Source: Terriglobus roseus DSM 18391
Lineage (GTDB): Bacteria; Acidobacteriota; Terriglobia; Terriglobales; Acidobacteriaceae
Assembly: GCF_000265425.1 (NCBI RefSeq)
Contig: NC_018014.1
Coordinates: 2,108,001 to 2,172,000 of the forward strand
Direction: 5' to 3'
Length of the DNA stretch: 64,000 nt
In this document: piece after piece, positions 22,357 to 31,496 of the stretch
How the letters are laid out: each line of letters begins with the position of its first letter
How positions within the stretch are numbered: position 1 is the first letter of the stretch
Notes under the pieces: model-generated
Database searches by the model: none
What the model was told of the DNA's origin: nothing
The model's input: the letters and a program-made list of their open reading frames with translations, nothing else
Made by a program: the position numbers and the translations under genes

Positions 22357-23250
22357 TTACTCCGGCAACTCTTGCTTGCCCGTCAGCAGCGTGAACGCCT
22401 GCAGATACTTCGCACGCGTCTCCTCCACCACCTCATCCGGCAGCGCAGGTGCAGGCAACTGCTTGTTCCACTGGATCCGCTCCAGGTAATCCCGCACAAA
22501 CTGCTTGTCGAACGACGGCTGAGCACCACCCGGCGCATACCCGCTCGCCAGCCAGTAACGCGACGAATCCGGTGTCAGCACCTCATCCGCCAGCACTAGC
22601 AGGTCGCCGCCGTCCTTCGACGGCACAAACCCAAATTCGAACTTCGTATCCGCCAGGATCAGGCCCTTGCTCTCGGCATACTTCGATGCCGCGCCATAGA
22701 TCGCCAGCGTCAACGACCGCAGCCGCTCCGCCAGCTCCGGCCCCACAGCATCGACCACATGGTCGAACCCGACATTCTCGTCGTGGCCCGTATGATTCTT
22801 CGCCGCCGGCGTAAAAATCGGCTCCGGCAGGCGATCGCTCTCGCGCAGGCCGCTCGGCAACGCAATGCCGCACACCGCGCCGGTCTGCTGGTAATCCTTC
22901 CAGCCCGACCCCGAAAGATACCCTCGCGCCACGCACTCCACCTGAACCATGCGAGCGCGCTGCACGATCATGCTGCGGCCGCGCAACGCATCGCTGTACA
23001 CCTGCAGATCGGCAGGGTAGTCCCGCACATCCGCCGTGATCAGGTGGTTCGGCACCAGGTTGCGCAGATAGTCAAACCAGAACAGCGACAACTGCGTCAG
23101 CACCTTGCCCTTGTCAGGCACCAGGCTTCCCAGCACATGGTCAAAGGCAGAGATGCGGTCGCTCGCTACAAACAGCAATCGGTCAGTGCCAACCTCGTAC
23201 AGGTCGCGCACCTTTCCGGTCAGAATCGGTTTCAGGTCGCCAAGGATCAT
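22357..23250 (-). CDS. purC: Phosphoribosylaminoimidazole-succinocarboxamide synthase
   Basis: A 297-residue SAICAR synthetase catalysing ATP-dependent ligation of aspartate to CAIR in purine biosynthesis. GKVRDLYEVGTDRLLFVASDRISAFD is the ATP-binding start of the family, with VECVARGYLSGSGWKDY and LILADTKFEFGF (family signatures) further in. The length is of the long, fungal/bacterial type near 300 residues. AGAGGG abuts ATG 23250. It heads the purC-cvpA-HTH-secretin run on the minus strand. The other ring-closing and lyase genes are not adjacent, but purB lies 10 kb away at 33557. Confidence 0.96.
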   Translation of the reverse strand: MILGDLKPILTGKVRDLYEVGTDRLLFVASDRISAFDHVLGSLVPDKGKVLTQLSLFWFDYLRNLVPNHLITADVRDYPADLQVYSDALRGRSMIVQRARMVQVECVARGYLSGSGWKDYQQTGAVCGIALPSGLRESDRLPEPIFTPAAKNHTGHDENVGFDHVVDAVGPELAERLRSLTLAIYGAASKYAESKGLILADTKFEFGFVPSKDGGDLLVLADEVLTPDSSRYWLASGYAPGGAQPSFDKQFVRDYLERIQWNKQLPAPALPDEVVEETRAKYLQAFTLLTGKQELPE

Positions 23251-23426
23251 CCCTCTGATTTCACCACTTTTTACGGGACACGTGCGGACTCATGCGACAA
23301 GGCATCGGTTCGGTTACCGGCGTACACCGCATCCACGCAGAAATCTTGCACCTCCAACCGCCGTCATGCGATAGCCTGACGTTCTGCATATTGGCGCGAT
23401 TTCACCCAGCCGCTTGAAGGAGTAGC

Positions 23427-24752
23427 ATGCACGGTCCCCCCGTAGCCACCACCCGGCACGCCGTACACGAGGCGCCCGACCTGAACACACCCCTGTTCAG
23501 CCCAAGTCACCGCACCGCTTTTTTTGTCGTGACGGCGCTCTTCTTCCTCTGGGCGCTCCCGAACAACCTGAACGACGTGCTCATCCGGCAGTTCATGAAG
23601 GCCTTCCAGCTCTCGCGCCTGCAGGGCGGCCTGGTGCAATCCGCGTTCTACTTCGGATACTTCTGCATCTCCATGCCGGCCGCCTACGTGCTTCGCCGCT
23701 GGGGATACCGCGTTGGCCTCGTCACCGGCGTCCTGCTCTACGGCGTGGGCTGCCTCTTGTTCTGGCCGGCCGCACTCGCCAACCAGTACAGCTTCTTCCT
23801 CATCGCTCTCTTCGTCATCGCTGCAGGTCTGGCGTTTCTTGAGACGGGTGGAGCGTCCTTCATCACGCTTCTCGGCGACCCATCCACCTCGGAACGCCGA
23901 CTGAACTTCGCGCAGGCCTTTAATCCACCGGGAACCATCGCCGGCGCCCTCATCGGCACCGTCTTCATCTTCTCCGGCATCGAACCCAGCGCCACAGAGA
24001 CCGCGCAGATGAAGGCCGCAGGAACCTACGCAGCCTTTCTGCACCGCGAAACACTCCGCGTCACCACGCCCTACCTCGTCCTCGCGCTCGTCGTCTTTCT
24101 CTTCGCCATCCTGCTCATGCGCGTGAAATTCCCCGCGCGAACACTCAGCCAGGACCAGTTCCCGTTTGAAGAGCGCGGCACAACGGCCAGTCTCATCCAC
24201 GTGCCGCACTTCGTCTGGGCCGTCATCTCGCAGTTCTTCTACGTAGGCGCCCAGGTAGCTTCCTGGAGCTTCCTCATCCAGTACGCGCACGACTACGCAC
24301 ACCAGCCGGAAAAGATCGCAGGCTACTTCCTCAGCGGCAGCCTCGCCATCTTCTCCGTAGGCCGCTTCGCCGCAACTGCGCTTATGAAGTACGTCCGCCC
24401 CAACGTGCTCATGGGCATCTTCGCCCTGATCAACGTGGCGCTGCTGGTACTCGTGATCCTCTTCCCGGGCTGGGTAGGACTCTGGGCACTCATGTTCACC
24501 AGCTTCTTCATGTCGCTCATGTACCCCACCAACTTCGCACTCGGCCTGAAGGGACTAGGCGCAAACACCACGCTCGGAGCCAGTGTCCTCGTCATGGCCA
24601 TCATCGGCGGAGCAGTCGCAACACCAGTCGTCGGATGGGTCGCAGAACAGACCGGCAGCATGGCCATGTCCTTCATCGTCCCGCTACTCTGCTACCTCGT
24701 AGTCGCATACTTCGCGTTCATAGGATCGAAGGTGCGCACGCAGGTCTCATAG
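23427..24752 (+). CDS. FucP-type sugar:H+ symporter (MFS)
   Basis: A 441-residue permease with 12 predicted membrane segments. FFLWALPNNLNDVLIRQF and the AFYFGYFCISMPAAYVLRRWGYR loop are diagnostic of the FucP (fucose/galactose/glucose) subfamily, as is NFAQAFNPPGTIAGALIG in the middle. ATG 23427 is preceded by GAAGGAG. It is divergent from purC with a 176-nt gap. It may take up L-fucose, galactose or a related monosaccharide; L-arabinose released by the 2-19 kb enzymes is possible but the gene is separated from that locus and carries no AAACGTTT operator. Confidence 0.88.
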   Translation: MHGPPVATTRHAVHEAPDLNTPLFSPSHRTAFFVVTALFFLWALPNNLNDVLIRQFMKAFQLSRLQGGLVQSAFYFGYFCISMPAAYVLRRWGYRVGLVTGVLLYGVGCLLFWPAALANQYSFFLIALFVIAAGLAFLETGGASFITLLGDPSTSERRLNFAQAFNPPGTIAGALIGTVFIFSGIEPSATETAQMKAAGTYAAFLHRETLRVTTPYLVLALVVFLFAILLMRVKFPARTLSQDQFPFEERGTTASLIHVPHFVWAVISQFFYVGAQVASWSFLIQYAHDYAHQPEKIAGYFLSGSLAIFSVGRFAATALMKYVRPNVLMGIFALINVALLVLVILFPGWVGLWALMFTSFFMSLMYPTNFALGLKGLGANTTLGASVLVMAIIGGAVATPVVGWVAEQTGSMAMSFIVPLLCYLVVAYFAFIGSKVRTQVS

Positions 24753-24808
24753 TGGTCGTGCTCCCGTAACGGTGTACTTACCGACTACGGTCGTGCCGAC
24801 CCATGACG

Positions 24809-24908
24809 GGCGCTAAGTTCCGATAACGCCCATGCTTCTGTCTCGGGCCATCGAACTTAGCGCCAAAGGCGCGACCAGATCTTAGCCTAGGGCAACGCCC
24901 TGGGCTAA
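24809..24908. repeat. Degenerate palindromic repeat units downstream of the sugar symporter
   Basis: GGCGCTAAGTTC at 24809-24820 pairs perfectly with GAACTTAGCGCC at 24853-24864 across 32 nt. At 24882-24908, TTAGCCTAGGGC-AAC-GCCCTGGGCTAA forms a 12-bp hairpin (one G-T pair) with the same AGGGC-AAC-GCCCT core as the 69-bp repeats but different outer pairs that still match. I see no gene from 24753 to 25400; 24909-25035 shows nothing recognisable. Confidence 0.6.
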
Positions 24909-25035
24909 TGGCCCCTTCCTCTCCCGAGATCCAACGGCCCGACCCGTAAATCGCATCTCGAGTCCTCGGGTATAACAACCGCTCCGTACCTGGTGCGTAT
25001 CGACATACGGTGGGCTCTAACCGCTGGGGGATATT

Positions 25036-25267
25036 GCGGGCTGTAGGCCCGCGACTTCCCAGCACAAGGCAACGCTCTGGGTACAGCACAAGCGATGTCC
25101 CTTGGCGGGCAGAAGGCCCGCGACTTCCCAGCCCAGGGCAACGCCCTGGGTACAGTACAAGCGATGTCCCAGGGCGGGCTGAAGGCCCGCGACTTCCCAG
25201 CCCAGGGCAACGCCCTGGGTATGGTTACAACGCAAATCCCATGCGGGCTGAAGGCCCGCGACAAAAT
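25036..25267. repeat. 69-bp tandem repeat array, three full copies and a terminal partial copy
   Basis: Units start at 25036, 25105, 25174 and 25243, exactly 69 bp apart. Each holds two hairpins: GCGGGCTGAAGGCCCGC (6-7 bp stem) and CCCAGGGCAACGCCCTGGG (8 bp stem, AAC loop), plus a spacer near TACAGCACAAGCGATGTCC. The last unit stops after the first hairpin with GACAAAAT. A related array ends the same way at 32868. Confidence 0.9.
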
Positions 25268-25353
25268 GTAGAGAATTCGGAGACCACTCGCGCGGGACTT
25301 GACTTCAGCGGGCTAAAGCCGGTCGACGCGATGATTCCCGGGCCGCAAACGCA

Positions 25354-25381
25354 ACAAAGCCCAGCGCTCGCTGGGCTTTGT
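25354..25381 (-). terminator. Stem-loop after smc
   Basis: ACAAAGCCCAGC-GCTC-GCTGGGCTTTGT is a perfect 12-bp stem with a 4-nt loop, 19 nt after the smc stop. On the minus strand TTTGTTGCG follows, a modest T-run, so it is a likely terminator for smc. Confidence 0.6.
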
Positions 25382-25400
25382 CGTTGCATTAAAAACGAGA

Positions 25401-28400
25401 CTACGCGACCCGCCGTGTCTCCGCCTTATTCAAATTCACACTGACAATCTTGCTCACACCAGGCTCCTGCATGGTCACGCCATAGATCACATCGGCCTCG
25501 GTCATCGTCCGCTTATGGTGAGTAATCACCACAAACTGCGTGTCCTTGCTCATCTCGTGGATCAGCCGCGCAAACCGGCCCACATTCGTCTCATCGAGCG
25601 GTGCATCGACTTCGTCCAGCACGCAGAACGGGCTCGGCTGGAACTCGAAAATACCGACCAGCAGCGACAGGGCAGTCAGCGCCTTCTCTCCGCCCGACAG
25701 CAACAGAACGTTCTGCATCTTCTTGCCCGGCGGCGATGCCACCAGGTCGATGCCGCTCTCGGCCGAGTTCGACTCGTCCGTCAGCTTCATCGTCGCCTGT
25801 CCGCCACCGAACAGCTTCACAAACGTCTCGGAGAAGTTCTTGTTGATGATGGCGAACGCATCATCGAACTTGATCTTGCTGATCTCGTCGATCTCCTTTA
25901 TTGCGCCCTGCGTATTCGAGATGGAGTCCAGCAGATCCTTGCGCTGCGTCTCCAGGAAGCTGTGACGCTGCTCCGCCTCCGCAAACTCTTCAAGCGCCAT
26001 CATGTTGACCGGCCCCATCGCCTCCAGCTTGCCCTTCAGCGTCCGTGTCTCTTCGTCGGCAGCATCCAGGGCCTCTGCCGTGATCGGCTCGATCGTCGTG
26101 TCCGCACGCAGCTCTTCCGCCGGCATATTCAGGTCATTCAGCGACTGCGCCTCAAGATGCTCGATTTCGCTGCTCAGCCGCGCAATCGTCGTCTGCAACG
26201 TGCCGCGCTGTTCGCGTAGACCCTCGATCTCGGTACGCAGTGAACGCAACAGCCCATTCTTCTCGCCGATGCTCGCGCGTAATGCCGTTGCCTCTGCGCC
26301 TAGCCGTTGCGCCTCGGCCGACAGTTGCTCGCGCTGCGCAGTCAGCTCAGCCTGCTGCTCGATCAACTGCACGGTCTCTTCTTCGCGACGCGTGCGTTCC
26401 GCGGCTGCGCTGGCATTCTGACCTTCCAGGTGCAGAATGCGCTGCTGCGTCGTATTGCGCATGCGTTCGTTCTGCTCGAAGTTCGACGAAGCATTGCGGC
26501 GACGCTCTTCCAACCCTGCAAGGGCAGCCGAAGCCGCCGCCGCAGCAGCCTGCACCTCTTCCCGCTGACGACGCAGGTCTTCAATGCGCAGCAATGTATC
26601 GCTCACCCGCACATCGATTGCTTCGCGCTCCATCATCAACTGCGAAGCCTCAGCCTGCTTGCGCTCGATCAGGTCCTGCTTCTGTGCGCGAGCATCACGA
26701 TTCCGCTCAGAGTGCAGCGACCAGTCCGCCAACCGCTTTTCAATACGAGCCGCCTCCGAGTCCATCTGCCGCAGCGCAGCGCCGCTGTTCGCAGCCTCAC
26801 GCTCCGCCTCACGTCGCTCGTTGCCCTTGGCCTCCACCGCGTGCTGCATCTCCTGGATCTGCTTCGCCAGCGCTGCAACACCAATCTCGCTCTGCGCCAG
26901 CTCGGCCTGCACACCTTCCAGCTTCGTCTGGATCTCGCGCAACTCGCTCTTCAAAGCCAGCGGGCCGCCCGAGCGCGCCTTGCCGCCCGTCACCGTCATG
27001 TTGTGGAAGGTCTCACCGGAAGGCGACAGGAAGAACGCCTCTGGATTCTCAATCGCAAGCGTCCGTGCCGTCTCGCTATCCGGGGCAATGAACCCCTCGC
27101 GCAGCTTCGGCAGAATCACCTCGAGCGACCGTCCAAATCCATTCAGCACGCGGATGCAGTCCTTCAAAGGCCGCGCACCGCGCAGATCGCCCGCAGACCG
27201 GCTCGCCATGCCATCGCCATACTTCGGCGCCGACTCGCTATGGACCAGGAACGTAGCCCGTCCATCCACATTGCCCTTCAGCAGCCCGATACCTGCATCT
27301 GCCGAATTCCAATCCTTCACGACAATGTAGTTCAGCTCCTCTTTCAGGAACTCATCGACTACCGCTCCATGCTCGTCATCCACTTCCAGAAAATCCGCAA
27401 GCGTCCCAACCGGCGCAACACTCGTCGCAATCCCATTCGCCTTGAACAGCTTCCGAACCGTCTCGCTCGAGTAGCTGTGATCGCGAATCAGCGCCTCCAG
27501 CGAGTTCTTGCGTCCCGTTAGCGTCGCCGCCTCCGCGCGCAGATGGTCGCCACGCCGCCGCGTCTCCATCTCCTCACGCCGCTTCGCATCCAGGTCCAGC
27601 CGCAACTGCGCAATCTCGGCCTCCAGCCGCTTCAGCCGGTCCGTCACCGACTCAAACGTCATCGACACCTGGCCACGCTGCTTGCCCAGCGCCTCCAGCT
27701 CAACCTTCGCCTGCTCCGACTCCCCGATCAGCCGCTCCGCCTCACGCTCCAGCCCCGCAAGCGACTCAGCAGCCTGCGCCTCCTCACGATGCACATTGCT
27801 GATGCGCTGCATCAACTGCATCGACTGGTGCCGGCCGTTGCCCGCCTCGCGGTCCGTATTGTTCACCTGCGCCTGGGCCTCATTGGCTTCACGCTGCTTC
27901 GTCTGCGCCGTCTGCTTCGCCTCTTCCGTATCCGCGGTGGCCGTCTCCAAAAACAGCCGCAACCCATCCCGATCCGCCGACAGCGCCTCGATCTGGTGCT
28001 TCAACTGCGCCAGCTCTTCCGTGCCGCTCGCAATCCGGGCAGCCAAATCCGTCACACGATCCGTATTCGAATGAATCCGAGCAGTAGCCCGCTCCAGCTC
28101 AATCCGCGTCTCGTTGATCCGGCTCTGCGCCGCACGAGTCTCCTCATCCAGCTCATACCCGCGAGCCACACCCGCCGTATGCTCCGCATCCAGAGCCTCC
28201 AGTGACCCTGCCTGCTCATCGATCGAAGCCGTCAGCTTCGTCACCGAAGCCTCAGAGGCCGCACGATCCGCATCATGCTGCGACAACCGGCTGCGCAGCA
28301 CCACGCGCAACTTCGCCCGCAACTCGTCGCGCATCTGCCCATAGCGCTCAGCCTTCGCAGCCTGCCGCTTCAAGCTGCCCATCTGCCGCGTCACTTCGTC

Positions 28401-29273
28401 GAAGATGTCATCCACGCGCGCCAGGTTCTGCTTCGCCGCCTCCAGCCGCAACTCCGCCAACCGCTTCTTCGTCTTGAAGCGCGTAATGCCCGCCGCCTCT
28501 TCAATGATCGACCGCCGATCCAGCGGCTTCGACGACAGCAACTGCCCAATGCGCTCCTGCCCGATAATCGCGTAGTTCTCGCCCGACAGACCCGTTCCAA
28601 AGAAGATGTCCTGGATATCCCGCAACCGGCAGATCTTGCCATTCAGCAGGTACTCCGACTCGCCCGACCGAAACAGTCGCCGAGTCACCGTGATCTCACC
28701 CGCCCGTACCGGCGCACGGTTAAACTTCCGCCGGCGAATCTTCAGTACCAGCGGATTCGGCGCCACCGTGCCAGCCTCAGCTGCGGCAAGCTCGGCCGTC
28801 GAATCGACCGGAGCATCCACCTCGATCTCCTCCGACTCCTCATCCGCAGGGATCGGGCCCGGCTGTGCCTCGGCAACCGCCGCCAGCGTAGCCTCCGCGC
28901 TCATATTGCGCTCGGCCGTCTCGTCCCAGTCGTTGATCTCCGCCGGCTTCGGCGTCACCGACCCCATGTTGATCGTCTCGCCCGCATCGCTCGCGTCATA
29001 GACATCCGGATCCACCAGCGTCAGCGACACCTCGGCCATACCGGTCGGCTTCCGGTCACGCGTGCCCGCAAAGATGACGTCTTCCATCTTTACGCCGCGC
29101 AGGCTCTTCGCACTCTGCTCGCCCAGCACCCACGTAATGGCGTCCGAGATGTTCGACTTGCCGCAACCGTTCGGTCCAACGATCGCCGCAATGCCATTGC
29201 CGCTCAGCTGCACATCCGTACGATCACAAAAGGATTTGAAGCCGAGAATCTGAACACGCTTGAGCTTGAGCAA
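25401..29273 (-). CDS. smc: Chromosome segregation protein SMC with an acidic insertion in the N-terminal head
   Basis: A 1290-residue SMC ATPase. TTG 29273 is chosen because GGAGG lies 10 nt upstream and LKLKRVQILGFKSF is the family N-terminus. Walker A GPNGCGKSN (about 33-41), long coiled coils, a hinge around YIVVKDWNSADAGIGLL, then the C-terminal signature LLSGGEKALTALSLL and Walker B FCVLDEVDAPLD are all present. Between VSLTLVDPDVYD (about 93) and GEITVTRRLFRSGESEYLLNG (about 192) there is an insertion of about 100 residues rich in Asp/Glu/Ala (DEESEEIEVDAP) where SMC proteins normally have 10-15. The reading frame is intact. Confidence 0.95.
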   Translation of the reverse strand: MLKLKRVQILGFKSFCDRTDVQLSGNGIAAIVGPNGCGKSNISDAITWVLGEQSAKSLRGVKMEDVIFAGTRDRKPTGMAEVSLTLVDPDVYDASDAGETINMGSVTPKPAEINDWDETAERNMSAEATLAAVAEAQPGPIPADEESEEIEVDAPVDSTAELAAAEAGTVAPNPLVLKIRRRKFNRAPVRAGEITVTRRLFRSGESEYLLNGKICRLRDIQDIFFGTGLSGENYAIIGQERIGQLLSSKPLDRRSIIEEAAGITRFKTKKRLAELRLEAAKQNLARVDDIFDEVTRQMGSLKRQAAKAERYGQMRDELRAKLRVVLRSRLSQHDADRAASEASVTKLTASIDEQAGSLEALDAEHTAGVARGYELDEETRAAQSRINETRIELERATARIHSNTDRVTDLAARIASGTEELAQLKHQIEALSADRDGLRLFLETATADTEEAKQTAQTKQREANEAQAQVNNTDREAGNGRHQSMQLMQRISNVHREEAQAAESLAGLEREAERLIGESEQAKVELEALGKQRGQVSMTFESVTDRLKRLEAEIAQLRLDLDAKRREEMETRRRGDHLRAEAATLTGRKNSLEALIRDHSYSSETVRKLFKANGIATSVAPVGTLADFLEVDDEHGAVVDEFLKEELNYIVVKDWNSADAGIGLLKGNVDGRATFLVHSESAPKYGDGMASRSAGDLRGARPLKDCIRVLNGFGRSLEVILPKLREGFIAPDSETARTLAIENPEAFFLSPSGETFHNMTVTGGKARSGGPLALKSELREIQTKLEGVQAELAQSEIGVAALAKQIQEMQHAVEAKGNERREAEREAANSGAALRQMDSEAARIEKRLADWSLHSERNRDARAQKQDLIERKQAEASQLMMEREAIDVRVSDTLLRIEDLRRQREEVQAAAAAASAALAGLEERRRNASSNFEQNERMRNTTQQRILHLEGQNASAAAERTRREEETVQLIEQQAELTAQREQLSAEAQRLGAEATALRASIGEKNGLLRSLRTEIEGLREQRGTLQTTIARLSSEIEHLEAQSLNDLNMPAEELRADTTIEPITAEALDAADEETRTLKGKLEAMGPVNMMALEEFAEAEQRHSFLETQRKDLLDSISNTQGAIKEIDEISKIKFDDAFAIINKNFSETFVKLFGGGQATMKLTDESNSAESGIDLVASPPGKKMQNVLLLSGGEKALTALSLLVGIFEFQPSPFCVLDEVDAPLDETNVGRFARLIHEMSKDTQFVVITHHKRTMTEADVIYGVTMQEPGVSKIVSVNLNKAETRRVA

Positions 29274-29729
29274 GGAAACGAGACCTCCGCACCGTCTACC
29301 CACCCCGCCTGGGCAGGGAAGATGACGGTGTTCTTGTATGCAATCAGGCTAGTCCGCCCCAGAAGCGGAATCAAGCGGGATACCGGCCAGATATTGTGGA
29401 TAAGAAGGTCCCAAACGCAAGGTGTGGGGATCGCCCCGCATCTCTCACTGCCAGGCAGCGCTTGCACCCCGCAGGTCCACCAATCCGTCTATGCCCGCTC
29501 CCAGTCATTGGGAGCCTTCTACTTTGCCGCTCGTCCGCATCGCTACTTGCTGCGATAATCGGTCGTGAACCGTCCAATAAACGTAGAAATTGGGTGCTGG
29601 CGCATCGCAGGTTTTGCGGTGGAGCTACACCTGATACATTGCTTGCATCTATGAAAACCTGTGACTCGTAAACAGCACAGCGTTCTGCTCTGATTAATGA
29701 AGAGATTGAATAAGAACAGGGAGAGTTCG
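29274..29729. other. Intergenic region between smc and the TPR-like gene
   Basis: 456 bases between divergent genes without a convincing gene. A 7-bp hairpin GCTCCCA/TGGGAGC lies at 29497-29515. An open frame at 29396-29671 has no good ribosome site or recognisable protein. The region must carry the promoters of smc and of the gene at 29730; I could not identify convincing -35/-10 pairs. Confidence 0.5.
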
Positions 29730-31064
29730 ATGAAGAAGGCTTTTCTCGCCTCGATGCTGGCGGCCGCGTGTGTCTCCGCAACGTACGCCGTGGCACAAAC
29801 ACCGGTAAACACGAACAATGGGGCGGCAGCACAGGGACCACAGCTCTCGGCGGACGAGTACACGGCCTACCAGGCTGTGATCACCGCTACCGATCCGGCG
29901 GCCAAGGCCACCGCGGCTGAGGCGTTCCTGACGAAGTTCCCCCAGTCGTCCGTGAAGAGCACGGTCCTGGAGCAGCTTGTCGCCGGCTACGCCGGTTCCA
30001 ACAATGTTCCCAAGACCCTCGAGTCGGCTGACAAGCTCCTCCAGGTCGACCCGAACAACATCCGCGCACTCGCGCTCGAAACCAGCCTGCTGAAGGCTCA
30101 GGGCGACTCCGCAACGGATCCCGCTGCGAAGCAGTCCGCCTACGACAAGGCAGCCGACGCTGCCAGCCGCGGCCTCAAGGCCACCAAGCCTGCCGCCGTC
30201 GCTGACGCCGACTGGGCTGCCATCCAGAAGCAGGTAACACCCTACTTCTACTCGGCCATCGGCATCGACGCTCTCACCAAGAAGGATTCCGCAGGCGCCA
30301 TCGCTGCTTACACCTCTGAGCTGAAAGCAGTCGACGTTGCAGCAACCACGCAGCCCGGCCCCGTCCTTCAGGACACCTACTTCCTCGGCCAGGCCTACTA
30401 CACCTCCACGCCTCCCGACTACCTGAACTGCACGTACTTCGCAACGCGCACGGCCATCTACGCGCCCGAGCAGTTCAAGTCCACCTTCCAGCCCCTCGCG
30501 ACCTACTGCTATAAGAAGTTCCACGGCGCAGAAGATGGTTACGACGCAGTCAAGGCAGTCGCAAAGGACAACCTCTTTCCGCCCGCAGATTTTGCGACCA
30601 GCGTAAAGCCGGCTCCGACCCCGGCAGACCAGGCAACAACGGTCTTCGAGGCGGACAAGAAGGAAGATCCGACGCTGACGAAGACCAACATCGCTGATCG
30701 CGAGTTCGTCATCACCAACGGCACCACCGAGCAGGCAGAAGCAGAGTTCGCACCCATCAAGGACAAGGAAGTGAAGCTGACCGGTAAGGTCGTCAGCATC
30801 GCGGACACCACCCTGACGCTTGCTGTCTCGGACGATGCCAAGCAGGCCAACCCCCTCGTTGCAGACGTCAGCGTAACGCTGACAGAAGCTCCGAAGGTTG
30901 CGCCCGTCGTCGGTGCAGATGTCACCGTCGTTGGCAGCATGGCCTCCTACACGCAGAAGCCCATGATGTTCACCATGACCGGTGGCACCATCGAGGGTAA
31001 GGCTGCTGCAAAGGCTCCCGCCAAGGCAGCTCCCGCACGCCGCGCTCCGGCTCGCAAGCGCTAA
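29730..31064 (+). CDS. Exported TPR-like protein with a basic Ala/Lys/Pro tail
   Basis: A 444-residue protein. AGGGAGAG precedes ATG 29730, and a signal peptide (KKAFLASMLAAACVSATYAVAQ) follows. Residues about 45-270 form helical pairs of TPR type (EAFLTKFPQSSVKSTVLEQLVAGYAGSNNVPKTLESADKLLQVDPNNIRAL). Residues about 345-420 look like a small beta-domain (KEVKLTGKVVSIADTTLTLAVSDD, VVGADVTVVGSM), possibly OB-like. The last about 22 residues are Ala/Lys/Pro/Arg-rich (AKAPAKAAPARRAPARKR). Codon choice is strongly biased and a good terminator follows, suggesting high expression. Function unknown. Confidence 0.85.
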   Translation: MKKAFLASMLAAACVSATYAVAQTPVNTNNGAAAQGPQLSADEYTAYQAVITATDPAAKATAAEAFLTKFPQSSVKSTVLEQLVAGYAGSNNVPKTLESADKLLQVDPNNIRALALETSLLKAQGDSATDPAAKQSAYDKAADAASRGLKATKPAAVADADWAAIQKQVTPYFYSAIGIDALTKKDSAGAIAAYTSELKAVDVAATTQPGPVLQDTYFLGQAYYTSTPPDYLNCTYFATRTAIYAPEQFKSTFQPLATYCYKKFHGAEDGYDAVKAVAKDNLFPPADFATSVKPAPTPADQATTVFEADKKEDPTLTKTNIADREFVITNGTTEQAEAEFAPIKDKEVKLTGKVVSIADTTLTLAVSDDAKQANPLVADVSVTLTEAPKVAPVVGADVTVVGSMASYTQKPMMFTMTGGTIEGKAAAKAPAKAAPARRAPARKR

Positions 31065-31085
31065 CCCGCACCAAACAGCAACAGG

Positions 31086-31113
31086 GAAGAGGCAGCCTTC
31101 GGGCTGCCTCTTC
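31086..31113 (+). terminator. Factor-independent terminator of the TPR-like gene
   Basis: GAAGAGGCAGCC-TTCG-GGCTGCCTCTTC, a perfect 12-bp stem with a UUCG tetraloop, 21 nt after the stop, followed by TGCTTTCC. Confidence 0.85.
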
Positions 31114-31136
31114 TGCTTTCCTGAAATGAGGTCGTG

Positions 31137-31493
31137 ATGCTTCCGTCGAACCGAATCACAAACGCGCTGCTCGCGGTCATCGCCGTAGCACTCACAGCCA
31201 TTGCCGCGCGTCCCTACGTGCAGCCCACACCCGTCGCCGCACAGTCGTCGACCTTCGCCTCACAGGCGGGCAACGCCGATCCCATCTACGTCGAGCCAGG
31301 CGTCTACATGCTGCGTCGCCCTGAGGGTGGACAGGTCCTCGGCAAAGTCACCATCAACCTGCGCACCGGCAACGTTTGGGGCTTCCCGACAGGCACGCCG
31401 GATCCCTATCCGGTCACACCGCTCGACAGCAAGCCACAGATCTCCCACGCCATCCCGCTGGGACGGTTTGCCGTAGGCGAGGCCGACCGGTAG
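31137..31493 (+). CDS. Small exported protein of unknown function
   Basis: A 118-residue protein; TGAGG lies 5 nt before ATG 31137 (GTG 31134 also possible). A single hydrophobic N-terminal segment (ALLAVIAVALTAIAA) serves as signal or anchor. The mature region contains IYVEPGVYMLRRPEGGQVLGKVTI and LRTGNVWGFPTGTPDPYPV, a beta-rich stretch. I recognise no family. It lies after a strong terminator and is convergent with the YmdB gene, whose stop is 3 nt away, so it probably has its own promoter or relies on read-through. Confidence 0.65.
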   Translation: MLPSNRITNALLAVIAVALTAIAARPYVQPTPVAAQSSTFASQAGNADPIYVEPGVYMLRRPEGGQVLGKVTINLRTGNVWGFPTGTPDPYPVTPLDSKPQISHAIPLGRFAVGEADR

Positions 31494-31496
31494 TCG

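Noticed and set aside
23364..24302. 312-codon minus-strand frame opposite the symporter
   Set aside because: Glu/Asp/Arg-rich shadow of a membrane-protein gene.
23427..24752. FucP-type symporter as part of the arabinose regulon
   Set aside because: It lacks the AAACGTTT operator and is separated by tRNAs, secretin and purC genes. Arabinose uptake remains possible but unsupported.
25010..25444. Open frame with 23-residue repeats (RAEGPRLPSPGQRPGY) across the 69-bp array
   Set aside because: The repeat unit length is a multiple of three, so any frame through it repeats. There is no ribosome site and both strands show such frames. It is a by-product of the DNA repeat.
29497..29515. Hairpin before the TPR gene as a small RNA or terminator
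   Set aside because: Only a 7-bp stem with no T-run and no promoter that I can identify; too weak to annotate separately.
28275..29558. 427-codon plus-strand frame opposite smc
   Set aside because: Antisense shadow of smc with no recognisable domain.
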